Origin: RUG12461 sp045661345
Lineage (GTDB): Bacteria; Bacillota; Clostridia; Lachnospirales; Lachnospiraceae
DNA length: 64,000 nucleotides
Assembly: GCA_045661345.1 (NCBI GenBank)
Contig: JAZRFM010000002.1
Location: 9,918 to 73,917, forward strand
Direction: 5' to 3'
Under the pieces are notes generated by a model. That model searched no databases, was not told the origin of the DNA, and saw only the letters and a program-made list of their open reading frames with translations. Below are positions 45,601-54,138 of the stretch, piece after piece (position 1 is the first letter of the stretch; each line of letters starts with the position of its first letter). The position numbers and the translations under genes were made by a program.

Positions 45601-48600
45601 CTTTTCCGTAGGCATCGTCCCGCATGCGGTGAAGCTTCCTGACATCCTCTGTCTCATAGACCTGAATCCCCAGAAGTTCATTTTCTCTTTCCGCCTTGTG
45701 CCGTGCCTTCTCCTTCTCCTCCTCAAGATTACGATCCAGCTCCAGAGGGTTGGGAAGCTCCTCCTGCCACTCTTCTTCGTTCGTTATTATTTCCGGCGCG
45801 GCTTCTGTGATCTTGTTTTCCTCCTTGCCGGGCTCTATGATCCTGTTTTCTTCTTTGCCGCTCTCAATGATCCGGTTTTCCTCCTTCACGGATACACGGA
45901 TGCTGCTTTCTTCTTTGCCGGACTCCCTGATGATGCCTTCTTCTTTGCCGGACTGCGGGGCCATCTGCTCCCCGCTCTCTTCCTCCGCCGGGAGAAAGAG
46001 CTCCTGCGTGGCCTCTTTGATGAGCTTTTGTACTCTTTTCACTTCCTTCTCGATGAAGGAGCTCACCTTTTGATCCGCCTTCGAAAACAACTTGCCCCCG
46101 CTTTCCGTGGATAGAAGCGCTTCCACGGTTTTTGCGTCCCAGGCCGCCTCCTTCAGCTTCGGATCCTCTTCCTTCAGCTTTGCAAGACTTCCGGTCAGTT
46201 CCATCACCATCTTCTGGAAGCCTCCAAAGAGAGGTATCTCCTCCTTTGCGCTTCCGTACAGAAGCTCCTCAAAGGTTGCGGTTTCCCCGTTGGCTAGCTT
46301 CGCGATCAGAGCGGCATTTTTCCGGAAGACCTCCAGCACCCGTTTCTCGGAAGCGATGGCATTTCCCATTTCATCCGTCACGCCGAGCCCGGAGGCGAGA
46401 TCCGAGATCATGTCCAGGAGCTTCCTTGTGTCTTTGCTCCACTCTGCCCCAGGCCTTACTACCAGCTCACTCTTTTCCTGATGCTCCGGGAGCAGGTCCT
46501 TCCGGTTCCCGATGATCCAGCTCAGCGACTCTGCCTCTTTCTCTCTCCAGGGAGCCTGCTGATACAGGTTATAAAGCTGCTCCGTGGTAAGAGACAAAAG
46601 CTCATCCCGGTCTCCTTCGGTTTCCTTCAGGATCTCATAGGCGATCAGCTCCTTCAGCTCCAGCCTCGCCTCTTTCGTCTGAAGTGTATCAAACTCCTTA
46701 TTTGCGAAGGCATCTCCGGTCAGCTCCGTCAGCTTCTCTTCGATATCCTCCTGTTTCAAGGGATATGCCACGGGAACGAGAGCATTCTGCACCGTCAGGT
46801 TTTCGATCATCTGCCTTGTATAGGCGGTGAGGTTCTTCGTGGGAAGGAGGGAAAGCTCCCGGTCGCTAAGCCCGGCATAGCCCTTCAGAAATGCGGCAAG
46901 GGAAGTCCGGTAATCCTTTAATTCAGCAGGTTCAAGCTCTGCATAACGGGCGGATCCGATCATCGCCGCAAAGCTGGCCGCCTTCTTCAATTCCTCCAGG
47001 GGAACCCGGTCAAAATCAGACCGTTTCGCTTCCCCGGCCAGTCCCGCTCTGGAGAGGGTGTAGACATAGAGATCCCGTCTGGCGGCGATTTCCGCTTCGG
47101 ACGGTTCCTCCCCGGGTTTTACCTCCTCGGCCTGACCGTTCTCTTTGATATACTGATCGATCTCACGAGCAGCCTCCCGGGCAAACTCTTCTTTGCCAAG
47201 CTCCCCTTCCCAGAACTTTTTCGCGAGGGTTTGCTTCCATTTCGAGGGAAGGCGGTGAAGCACCTCCCGGTCCACGTTGGCCTTTGTCATCAGCACCCCG
47301 TCGGCATCGTCCAGCTCCTCCTCATCGATGCGGTACATCAGCTCGGCGAGAGACTCGCTGTTGATGAACTGGCTGATCTCATAGGAAATCTGCCAGGAAA
47401 GCTCGTCCGGGGTGTCTTTGCTTTCCCAGATCTTTTTCGCAAGGCTCTGCTTGAATGAGAGGGGAAGGCGGTCAAGCTCCGTCATGTCCGCGCCTCCCTT
47501 TTGAGAGAGCACCCGCTCGGAAGCGCGCACTAATCTCACCCACTCCTCTTTGGTCAGAGTGCGGATATCTTTGCTCAGCAATTCCGCTTCCGTGTCGTTG
47601 ATCAGCTCAGTTTTCACGTCAAATTTCCGGAGATCATTCCGGAAATCCTCTTCCTCCTTGTCCAGGATCCCCTGGATCTCCTGCCGGAGCTTTTTCCGGT
47701 CATCCAGGGAGTCAAGGGTGATACGCATGAACCTCTCCAGATCCTTCATGGGCCGCATCAAAAATTTGGTGTTGGAAAGGCCTGTTGTCATGGTAAGAAC
47801 GGTTACCGCGGCTTCACGCCTCGTTTCTTCCGTTTTCTCATTCCCTTGATTGTCCATGTTTTCCGTCCATGCAAGCATGGCCGAGGACAGCTCTGCCATC
47901 TCAAAGGGCCCGAAATCATCCAGCGCCCTGCTGTTTGTAAGGGTGGCTTCCGCGTTCCTTGCGATGGCAAGCTGGGCGAATTCTCTCATGCCAAGGAGCC
48001 GGTACGCCGACGCTTCCTTCTCCTCTTCCTTTTTGGGGAAAAGCGCAAATACCTCCTTGATGGTTTTCAGATCCAGTGCCTCATCCAGCTCATCCATCGC
48101 ATTTCTGCTGTTTGCCTTCATCAGCGCCAAATCCGGGTAATCCCGGTCCAGCCCTTTCGTTATGGGCAGAAGCAGCTCCAGCGGCAGGAAGGAAATCTTC
48201 TCCTTCCCGATATCACTGTTCTCCGTGAGAACCCTGATGCAGAGATCCTTTAACTCCGTGAGCTGCTGCATGGAAAGCCTGGAAAAATCCTCCGTATAGA
48301 GCAGTTCTTTTTCTTTTGGGGAAAGGAGTATGTATTTTTTCTCTACGGTGCCGACCTTATTCCTTACCAGATTCGCCCCGAAGCTGAAGGTTTTTGATAA
48401 CCTGTCGCTAAAGAGATGGTTTTCCCGAACCTCCATGGCGGGCGCCTGCTCCTGATTTTGCTGCTCCTGCGGGATCTGCTGAGCTTGCCCGTTCTCCAGA
48501 TGTTCCTCCTGAATATGCTCCTCCGGGGCGTGCTGCTCCTGCTGCAGATTCTGCCGGTTCTCCTCCTCCGGCGCCTCCGTATCCTCGTCCCCGCTGTGCA

Positions 48601-50176
48601 CGGATTTCCTGTCATCCTCCCGGAGGACATCGTTCAGCGGACGATCTTCAAACTCAAGGAGGTTTTCCAGATCATCCAGATACTTTTCTGCGCGGTTGTT
48701 CTCGAGATCGACTTCCTCATTCTCAATCGCTCTTCTCTGCCTTCCCTTGTCCAGATATCCGGCGCTCTTCACCACATTTTTGACATCATTCAGGATATCG
48801 CCGGTCCACTTGGTGGTACGCTTGTAAACCCCGCTCTTAAATTTGTGGCCGAACAGGGCAGGAACCCCCCGCGTCAGAGTTTCGAGGATCGCTGTGGGAA
48901 TCACGCAGGCCCCCTTCAGATAGCGTCGGAAGATCTTTCTGCCGTCATCCACACTCTTCCAGTTGTCCCGGAGGCTGAATTTCATCCTCCATCTCTTCTT
49001 GCTGCCAATGAGCCAGGAGGCTCCGTTAAACAAATAGGAAAGGATCTTTAAGGGAGCCTTGATGGCCACCTTCCCCCCCAGCTCCAGGGTATTGGCGGCG
49101 ATCATGGTCGCGCCTCCCAGGGTACGGTCGATGAAACCGCCGACGTTATTGTAGCCGGTCATCAGCTGGTAGCCCTTCACCTTAAAAGCGGTTCCCCACC
49201 ATTGCTGGATGCGGCGGCAATATCCCGGGAGTTCTCCCTTTGCGCGCTGTTCTCTGCGCATATCCCGATACGCCATCCTTTTCAGATCAATCATGTCGCT
49301 CCAGTATATGGCCTTCTGGTAAGTGGGCATCGTCCCATTGACAAACCGGTCTGCAAAATCTCTGGAATCCCTGTCAGCAACGCGGTAGGAATTGTCCAGG
49401 GTCTTCATGTTCTGCCGCCGCTCCTTGGAGACATAGAACCGGGCATCGTCTTTGATGAGCTGGTCCCTGATCCGGAGCACCTGACGATACCGGGCTCTTC
49501 CCCGTGCCGTGGCGATCGTTTTGTTGTGATTGCTCTGGTATTTCTTGATGGCTGCCCACACCCTGTCCAGGGCATCTCCCATCCTCTCTCTTTCGTCTTC
49601 CGGCAGGAGATCCATGTCGGCCCTCACGCCGTCTTCCACCAGATCCTTTGCCTGCAACTCTTCCAGATCATGTACCTGAAAGATCTCTCTTCTGGTCCTC
49701 AGATACTCCGTAAGGGCATCCTTCAGCTTCCTCATATCCTTGCTGTCCGCAGTTGTAGCCTTTACATGGGCAAGGTCAAAGGCGATCCCGAAGGTGGCGT
49801 AGTCCTTATTCTTTTTTTCGTAGGCGATGATATCCTTTCTGGCTTGATTTTTCTTATCCGTATTCAGCAGACTTTCGGGATCCCGTCTCACTATGTAAAC
49901 GAACTCCCCGGTCTTCCTCTGCTGAAGCCCCCCGGTTTTTTCCGGGAGAATTTGGATCCCGGATCCCGCGACTGTCTTCTGGGGCTCCTCAATCCGGATC
50001 AGGGGAGCGACCGGTTCGCCCGGTTCGATCTTCCTGTCCTCTTCCCCAACAGGCATCTTCAATCCGATGGCAGTATCATCCAACTTGATCCTGATGCCTC
50101 CCTCAGAATCAACACTGTTTTTGTCCTCCTGATTATTCTGATAGGTGCTTTTGTTGAGTCTCAGGCTTTCTTCCAT
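42605..50176 (-). CDS. 2523-residue protein with ABC1/AarF-like kinase domain (module 4)
   Basis: 2523 residues. It begins MEESLRLNKS, the shared tag. Residues about 335-460 are unusually hydrophobic and glycine-rich between basic patches, so it may bind membranes. A Gln/Glu-rich linker (about 510-590) follows, then a long helical-repeat region (about 600-1350) with recurring LP-x5-KQ[ST]LAKK[IF]WE units. Five 10-residue repeats lie near 1408-1458. An ABC1/AarF-type atypical kinase spans about 1640-1900: SVLGAASVAETF as Ala-rich loop, VVVKLLRP (Lys near 1673), HHGDLHSGNLMI near 1850 and VLDYGNAN as the DFG equivalent. The last 80 residues are an Ala/Lys/Glu-rich helix. Catalytic residues look intact. 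The start overlaps the GNAT D stop as TAATG. Substrate unknown. Confidence 0.72.
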   Translation of the reverse strand: MEESLRLNKSTYQNNQEDKNSVDSEGGIRIKLDDTAIGLKMPVGEEDRKIEPGEPVAPLIRIEEPQKTVAGSGIQILPEKTGGLQQRKTGEFVYIVRRDPESLLNTDKKNQARKDIIAYEKKNKDYATFGIAFDLAHVKATTADSKDMRKLKDALTEYLRTRREIFQVHDLEELQAKDLVEDGVRADMDLLPEDERERMGDALDRVWAAIKKYQSNHNKTIATARGRARYRQVLRIRDQLIKDDARFYVSKERRQNMKTLDNSYRVADRDSRDFADRFVNGTMPTYQKAIYWSDMIDLKRMAYRDMRREQRAKGELPGYCRRIQQWWGTAFKVKGYQLMTGYNNVGGFIDRTLGGATMIAANTLELGGKVAIKAPLKILSYLFNGASWLIGSKKRWRMKFSLRDNWKSVDDGRKIFRRYLKGACVIPTAILETLTRGVPALFGHKFKSGVYKRTTKWTGDILNDVKNVVKSAGYLDKGRQRRAIENEEVDLENNRAEKYLDDLENLLEFEDRPLNDVLREDDRKSVHSGDEDTEAPEEENRQNLQQEQHAPEEHIQEEHLENGQAQQIPQEQQNQEQAPAMEVRENHLFSDRLSKTFSFGANLVRNKVGTVEKKYILLSPKEKELLYTEDFSRLSMQQLTELKDLCIRVLTENSDIGKEKISFLPLELLLPITKGLDRDYPDLALMKANSRNAMDELDEALDLKTIKEVFALFPKKEEEKEASAYRLLGMREFAQLAIARNAEATLTNSRALDDFGPFEMAELSSAMLAWTENMDNQGNEKTEETRREAAVTVLTMTTGLSNTKFLMRPMKDLERFMRITLDSLDDRKKLRQEIQGILDKEEEDFRNDLRKFDVKTELINDTEAELLSKDIRTLTKEEWVRLVRASERVLSQKGGADMTELDRLPLSFKQSLAKKIWESKDTPDELSWQISYEISQFINSESLAELMYRIDEEELDDADGVLMTKANVDREVLHRLPSKWKQTLAKKFWEGELGKEEFAREAAREIDQYIKENGQAEEVKPGEEPSEAEIAARRDLYVYTLSRAGLAGEAKRSDFDRVPLEELKKAASFAAMIGSARYAELEPAELKDYRTSLAAFLKGYAGLSDRELSLLPTKNLTAYTRQMIENLTVQNALVPVAYPLKQEDIEEKLTELTGDAFANKEFDTLQTKEARLELKELIAYEILKETEGDRDELLSLTTEQLYNLYQQAPWREKEAESLSWIIGNRKDLLPEHQEKSELVVRPGAEWSKDTRKLLDMISDLASGLGVTDEMGNAIASEKRVLEVFRKNAALIAKLANGETATFEELLYGSAKEEIPLFGGFQKMVMELTGSLAKLKEEDPKLKEAAWDAKTVEALLSTESGGKLFSKADQKVSSFIEKEVKRVQKLIKEATQELFLPAEEESGEQMAPQSGKEEGIIRESGKEESSIRVSVKEENRIIESGKEENRIIEPGKEENKITEAAPEIITNEEEWQEELPNPLELDRNLEEEKEKARHKAERENELLGIQVYETEDVRKLHRMRDDAYGKGSVQGRFLQASLSRYYEKASPESKRLMISEILRSMKPKRRYAAGRDKTRNGLYLQGFIKGAGPVMQKLIQGIPEKLIRPEFTRAIQSAKSELRHLPDEYVEAKLEEIAKTSQKKVKSFTKVSVLGAASVAETFLCRVEYEDGAKEEVVVKLLRPDAEEKIREETGILTAIAGEEDQTGVMESSINSHITEIKKELDFTRECKNTEKGKAYETASLDKGTVKTVRVNRNFKPKKDAFVMDKAEGESCDRYLAGVMETIRKSLSLFEKQGSDSSDEDYLVTAKNANLWLEKKNALVDELEKLEVRKKNIIKLAEQWVQEALFGKLFHHGDLHSGNLMINDRAVTVLDYGNANVFSKEQVTVIVRMMASAMSGNTELFTQNLETLINLGKEKQEPIPEKNKEAFKKSLKEVFSLGSGENAGARIFVALQKAEAAGIRLPHEIQNFSRCEQRLENTVDEFNRVRLELIRAIRRLDHMVAGGETVFMHPVLSLQHSKNFQMSLEEKDPVTKHMSFFEKADADALTRELKKKGKGAVEEFEKIYLGVIKETYEAMGEDRAEKSVNELPEKIETIRRKYEEGVRLEDEVDRSMVSGEINEFISELEFHYRLPTGMLTGIGNQVAEALVDRDQAKMDEVINRLKDIPVMVRLMKEYKATRKMMCWDREGAIQTFVTDYVTYSEKMKKRGNFMVSLERSISPDTAQRIDMRGDIRVQFQTVTNLLEEYLEKDKKGNYVYGDAAKELEILYEKVEPITKKLKKKEKLTPEEEETCLDFKRVKFLVGSLRNIRRVDRSIRRELDRVFQEKSDLGKEMLVKFEAFRKAQDLHLSERTKKQPDMDAVQKAGEKRKAAEEDFLLVYRQYMIRELEKLRASEKKEPETTDINFVGIMENRVSNNQGKTLEYLGGLFKAGKYLKGDMKLELTEEQKKALEQEEEKAAKAAKKAEEEAKKAAKKQEEEEKKAAKAAKKKEEAAKKAAKKAEEEAKKAAKKQAKAKPSAKNTKKGK
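45803..45952 (-). repeat. Five 30-bp repeats encoding a 10-residue unit
   Basis: In the 2523-residue gene, five consecutive units of the form [SP][GV]KEE-x-x-I-x-E are encoded without interruption just before the kinase-like domain. They form a flexible charged linker whose length could change by recombination. Confidence 0.85.
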
Positions 50177-51612
50177 TACGCTTCCCTCCCCTTGCCGATG
50201 CCTTTATCCCGGAGTCCCGTATCGGGAATCATGTCACCGGAAAGACCGGCTTTCTCACGAAGTCTGTCCCATTCCTCCGTGGTCAGTGCATTCTCGTCCC
50301 CTTCCAGAATGCCCTCATACATCATCGGGCATCTGGCCTTTGGCATGAGCATGACCGCTGTCTTCAGCGCTTTTTCATCAGCCAGGGTGCCATAGAGCAT
50401 CCTGTCTGTTTCTCCACTGTCCATGCATTTCCTCGCGGCGAAACGGCTCAGCTCCACCACTTCCACCGGTTCTCTTTCGCCCAGTCCATAGAAGCCTTCG
50501 TACCGGATGGTTCCATCCGCAAAGCTTCGGAACAAAAGGACTGATTTGATTTTTCCGTCTTTTCTGATCACGCAGCTGATGTCCGGATCGAAAAAGGAGA
50601 AGGGGCGCTTTTTCAGCAGGGGATCACAGCTCTCTCCCAGCTCCTCCAAAAAGGCTGCAAAAAGTCCGGCTCCTTCTTTCCCAAGATCGGCAAAGGATTC
50701 CCCCGCTTCCGGCGGCTGTGCCATCATCCGGTTCTCCTGCAGATCACCAAGGCGGATGACAAAACGCGGTTCCGTGACCAGGGAAAAGCCAAATCCCCAG
50801 TCATCAAAGAAATTGTACAGTGCCGCTTTTCCTTCCTCCTCACCGGAGCCATCAAAGATCTGAACCGGAAGACTGACACGAACGAGGGTGCCTTCATTCT
50901 GCAGTGCCAGACCAAGAAGCTCTCCCATCAGAAAGTTCCCGATTCCCTTTTCCCTCAAATCCTCATGAACCCGGATGTACTCCAGGGTAATCATGGGTGC
51001 GGTATCCTCCTGTATCCCGGGAATGCTGTAGCAGATCACGCCGGCTGCATACACCTCTCTCCCTACATGACGAAGTGCCCCGATGGCGCGTGTCGCACCA
51101 TGGAGCACATCTACATACTGTTCTTCCGTCAGCAGTTCCCGGAAGGACGCAATATTCTCTTCGGTGACCCTCGTGGACAGGGGCCAGTACAGCTTCTCAA
51201 ATTCACGAATCATGGAAACCCCGGCATACAGTCTGTCTCTTCCCACACCACTGAGAGGCGTCATGAGTTTGGAGAGTTCAAAAAGGGAATCCATCACGGA
51301 CAGGTACGCTTCCTCCAGCTCCTCCTCGGAAACCTCTCCCTTCGTATCCTTACTGTCTTTCTTTTTCGCGGCGGATGTTAACCGCCCGCCGGAGGCCGCC
51401 TCCATCATATTGAGGACAGCAACCCGATCCATCAGTTCCTCCAGCAAATGATCATCGTCCAGAAGAACATTTTTGATGTCGTTGTCAGAATTCTCATCCG
51501 GCAGAGAGTCGGTAAAGCTCTTCAACAGGCCTTGTTGAATCTCTTCGGCGAGTGCTTCTGCTTTACTGTGTTCCTCCATCTCCGGGGCCGATTTGATTTC
51601 CATTTGACTCAT
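50176..51612 (-). CDS. Tandem-GNAT protein D (module 4)
   Basis: 478 residues from the ATG at 51612, preceded by AGGAGAGAAAGGATC; an in-frame ATG at 51768 would add 52 basic residues without a good site. An extra N-terminal helical region (about 1-150) precedes the cluster signature STRVTEENIASFRELL. The acetyl-CoA loop LREKGIG is near 222 after APMITLEYIRVHED. The second half includes DPDISCVIRKDGKIKSVLLF near 340, which aligns with the other three GNATs. It heads the longest transcript in the window and overlaps the 2523-residue gene by one base. Confidence 0.78.
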   Translation of the reverse strand: MSQMEIKSAPEMEEHSKAEALAEEIQQGLLKSFTDSLPDENSDNDIKNVLLDDDHLLEELMDRVAVLNMMEAASGGRLTSAAKKKDSKDTKGEVSEEELEEAYLSVMDSLFELSKLMTPLSGVGRDRLYAGVSMIREFEKLYWPLSTRVTEENIASFRELLTEEQYVDVLHGATRAIGALRHVGREVYAAGVICYSIPGIQEDTAPMITLEYIRVHEDLREKGIGNFLMGELLGLALQNEGTLVRVSLPVQIFDGSGEEEGKAALYNFFDDWGFGFSLVTEPRFVIRLGDLQENRMMAQPPEAGESFADLGKEGAGLFAAFLEELGESCDPLLKKRPFSFFDPDISCVIRKDGKIKSVLLFRSFADGTIRYEGFYGLGEREPVEVVELSRFAARKCMDSGETDRMLYGTLADEKALKTAVMLMPKARCPMMYEGILEGDENALTTEEWDRLREKAGLSGDMIPDTGLRDKGIGKGREA

Positions 51613-51715
51613 ACCCTGATCCTTTCTCTCCTGTTGAATATTGTGCCGTCGGACAGCTTTTTGATCTTTTTGTTCCGGCTGCCGCGGCGATGTTATTATC
51701 TCATAAAACGCCTTG

Positions 51716-51771
51716 TTTTTGAACCGTTTTTTTAGGGTCCCACGGGCTTCCAGCCGTTTCAGGTTCAAAAA
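51716..51771. promoter_or_regulatory. Inverted repeat in the leader of module 4
   Basis: TTTTTGAACC (51716-51725) and GGTTCAAAAA (51762-51771) are perfect 10-bp arms around a 36-nt loop upstream of the chosen GNAT D start. They could form an mRNA hairpin or a regulator site. An A/T palindrome near 51833-51850 lies further upstream, between the divergent genes. No convincing promoter was found here. Confidence 0.4.
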
Positions 51772-51912
51772 TCATCCGGCAAAAAATGAAAATGAAACCA
51801 TACCTTTATACGATCCTTTTTCACTGCTGGTTCTTTTTTTTCAAAAAAAAACGAAATCATAAACCTACGATTTTACTATACAAATCAATCCGGTATGCTT
51901 ATAATAACCCTC

Positions 51913-53823
51913 ATGAGCATACATCATTTGTTTGACCACTACATTGACCGCATGAACGAGATCCGGACGTTGTCCACCCCCTCTCTGGAGGGCATTGACG
52001 ACGCGAATGCCTACAGTGTCAGACTCCGTGAAAACTTCACGAAAATAGGGGCACTGGCATCGGAGAACCGGGAGTTTCTGGACAACGCCCTCTTCCCTCT
52101 TCTGTATTCCGAGCGGAAGCTTTCTGCAGAAGAAATCAAAGAACTGGACGAATTCTGTGACCACCTTCTCAATGTCACGGAATTGGAGAATCTGGACCAC
52201 GCCATCCTCCTCGAGGTGGCTGATCGCCTGCTGAAGGATGCGCAGGCCAATGGGGATCTGGTGAAGCAGATCCGCTATATGGACATCTGGATGTCCACCC
52301 TCTACACCCTGATGAATATCACGGACCGGATCACGGAATATCCGGAAATCGCCATGGAGTACCGAAAAAAGGGGCTGGAGCTCGGAGACTATTTCCTTTC
52401 CCTGCGTGAGCATGACCGCTTTGCCGCCATTCCGGACGAGGAAAGCCGGGAGCTGGTACTCACCAATTCCCGATTTCTTACCGTTTTTTACGAAAATCTT
52501 ACGGGTCACCCCGAAAACAACCGGCGGGAGCTGGCACTTATGTCAGACAGTCTCGCGCTCTGTGACGATCCCTTCTACCCCCCTCTTGTTCCGGATTTTG
52601 ACTGGGACTATTTTCGATTTCGCCTGCTGGGATATTATGCGGTTTGCACGGATTACAACAATGCGAAGGAATTTGACAAAGAACAGCTCTCCCTGATCTG
52701 CGACAAAACGGAGGAGCTATGGAGCCTGTGGCACACAGATCCTGATCGATACAAAGAATTTGATGAAGAACGTTATCTGAAGTTTCTCCTCGTCAGGAAC
52801 CGTTATCTGGCGGGACGTTCGGATATCCGGCATTATCGGAAGGAGTTGCTGGCACTTTACGAAACGCGGATCCGGAACAATTACGAGATGACCGGGATTT
52901 GCGAGAACGTCCTGATCCCCGCCGAAATCATGTGCATCCTGGAAAACCGCCGTATCAATGAAGCGGAAAAAATGCTGATCGGCGACCTTTACACCGATGT
53001 GGTCAACCACACCTTCCAGCTGCCCAACAGCGGGATCCTTTCCTATCTGTTGGAATTTCTCAGTCATTTTATCCAGCATTTTCTTGAGATTCCCGAGGGA
53101 ATCCAGTTTGAGGAAATGATGCTGGATCTTCTGGCGGCTCTGCACCCGCCCACCTACGTCCACTCCCGCATGGTGGCACAGTTCACGGCCTGTCTGTGCG
53201 GTCACCTCATCGACATGCGGCCCGATTTGTTCGTGGGGATGCCGGACTGTCAAACGGAAGAAGACGTTGCCAAAAACCGGGGAGAGCTGATTCACTTTTC
53301 CTATCATGCCGCCCTCTGTCACGATGCCGGAAAGCTCTTCATTATCGATACCGTGTTTGTTTACGGGCGGAAGCTGCAGGACATGGAGTTTGACCTGATC
53401 AAAACCCATCCCAAAATGGGCGCCGCAATTCTCAGCAGGTATCCCTCTACTGCTGCCTATGCGGAGGTGGCTCTCGGTCATCACAAGTGGTATGACAACT
53501 CCAGAGGCTATCCCGAGGAATTTGACACCTCAAAGAGCAGGCTGAAAACCATCATCGATCTTGTCCTATGCGCCGACTGTCTGGATGCTGCCACCGACAC
53601 CATCGGGCGAAGCTATAACCGCGGCAAAACCATGGATGATTTCATCGGGGAATTAAAGGAAGGCAGCGGAACCCGGTATGCCCCGTGGCTTTTGGACCTC
53701 GTCTCCCGGGAAGAAGTGAAAAAGGATCTCAGCTTCCTGCTGCAGGTAAGCCGGGAACGGAACTACAGAAACACCTACCACTTGCTGAGGGGCGTCTACG
53801 AGGAGTCGACCATCGACACCTGA
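51913..53823 (+). CDS. HD-GYP-type phosphohydrolase
   Basis: About 636 residues. The first 390 residues are helical and unrecognised, possibly TPR-like. The HD domain holds HDAGKLF near 470 and HHKWYDNSRGYP near 523, which fits the HD-GYP signature HHExxDGxGYP loosely. A conserved Asp follows in CADCLDAATD. HD-GYP proteins hydrolyse cyclic di-GMP or related nucleotides; with Lys replacing Glu and Asn replacing Asp-Gly the activity is uncertain. Start choice is unsure: ATGs at 51895, 51913 and 51952 all lack a clear ribosome site, and a TATAAT at 51900 could even give a leaderless message. It diverges from module 4. Confidence 0.8.
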   Translation: MSIHHLFDHYIDRMNEIRTLSTPSLEGIDDANAYSVRLRENFTKIGALASENREFLDNALFPLLYSERKLSAEEIKELDEFCDHLLNVTELENLDHAILLEVADRLLKDAQANGDLVKQIRYMDIWMSTLYTLMNITDRITEYPEIAMEYRKKGLELGDYFLSLREHDRFAAIPDEESRELVLTNSRFLTVFYENLTGHPENNRRELALMSDSLALCDDPFYPPLVPDFDWDYFRFRLLGYYAVCTDYNNAKEFDKEQLSLICDKTEELWSLWHTDPDRYKEFDEERYLKFLLVRNRYLAGRSDIRHYRKELLALYETRIRNNYEMTGICENVLIPAEIMCILENRRINEAEKMLIGDLYTDVVNHTFQLPNSGILSYLLEFLSHFIQHFLEIPEGIQFEEMMLDLLAALHPPTYVHSRMVAQFTACLCGHLIDMRPDLFVGMPDCQTEEDVAKNRGELIHFSYHAALCHDAGKLFIIDTVFVYGRKLQDMEFDLIKTHPKMGAAILSRYPSTAAYAEVALGHHKWYDNSRGYPEEFDTSKSRLKTIIDLVLCADCLDAATDTIGRSYNRGKTMDDFIGELKEGSGTRYAPWLLDLVSREEVKKDLSFLLQVSRERNYRNTYHLLRGVYEESTIDT

Positions 53824-54005
53824 TGGGTGACGTAGGTGACGTACGAGGGAGTGTTCAGGCATCGGATTCCGCATGCATACTGAAATTCGGTATCCTCCTC
53901 AAATACTTTCCTGGCGTTCTCATGCTTATGGCAAATGTGTTCTGCGTTATCGCAGTACTGAATGATTTTTTCTAAAATGACACGGTTCGCTCGTTCACCT
54001 CTCAT
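53796..54005 (-). pseudogene. HepT-like toxin, N-terminal remnant
   Basis: 69 codons. The first 40 or so residues (MRGERANRVILEKIIQYCD onward) look like the N-terminal helices of DUF86/HepT proteins, ribonuclease or AMPylated toxins of MntA-HepT pairs. The frame then runs into unrelated sequence, the RxxxxH active site is missing, and it overlaps the HD-GYP 3' end. The start overlaps the MNT fragment stop, as in intact MntA-HepT operons. Confidence 0.5.
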
Positions 54006-54135
54006 AAAGCGTCACCTCATCCTTCACGATCTCTCGCAGAAAATCCGGTTCTTTGATGGCGTCCCTTTCCACCATATCCACATGACAGTGAAAGGTATCC
54101 TCCAGATCAGAGCTGCAGACCGGAGATAGAAGAGC
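53995..54135 (-). pseudogene. MNT nucleotidyltransferase antitoxin, C-terminal remnant
   Basis: An open frame that follows an in-frame stop at 54136 ends in LEDTFHCHVDMVERDAI ... DEVTLYER. This is the typical C-terminus of MntA-type minimal nucleotidyltransferases (VDLV...LYER). The GSxxx10DxD catalytic half is absent. With the HepT stub it marks a decayed toxin-antitoxin locus. Confidence 0.5.
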
Positions 54136-54138
54136 CTA

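Noticed and set aside
51872..51913. Leaderless HD-GYP transcript from TATAAT at 51900
   Set aside because: The -10 is good and would start transcription at the ATG at 51913, but no -35 fits, so it is not listed as a promoter.
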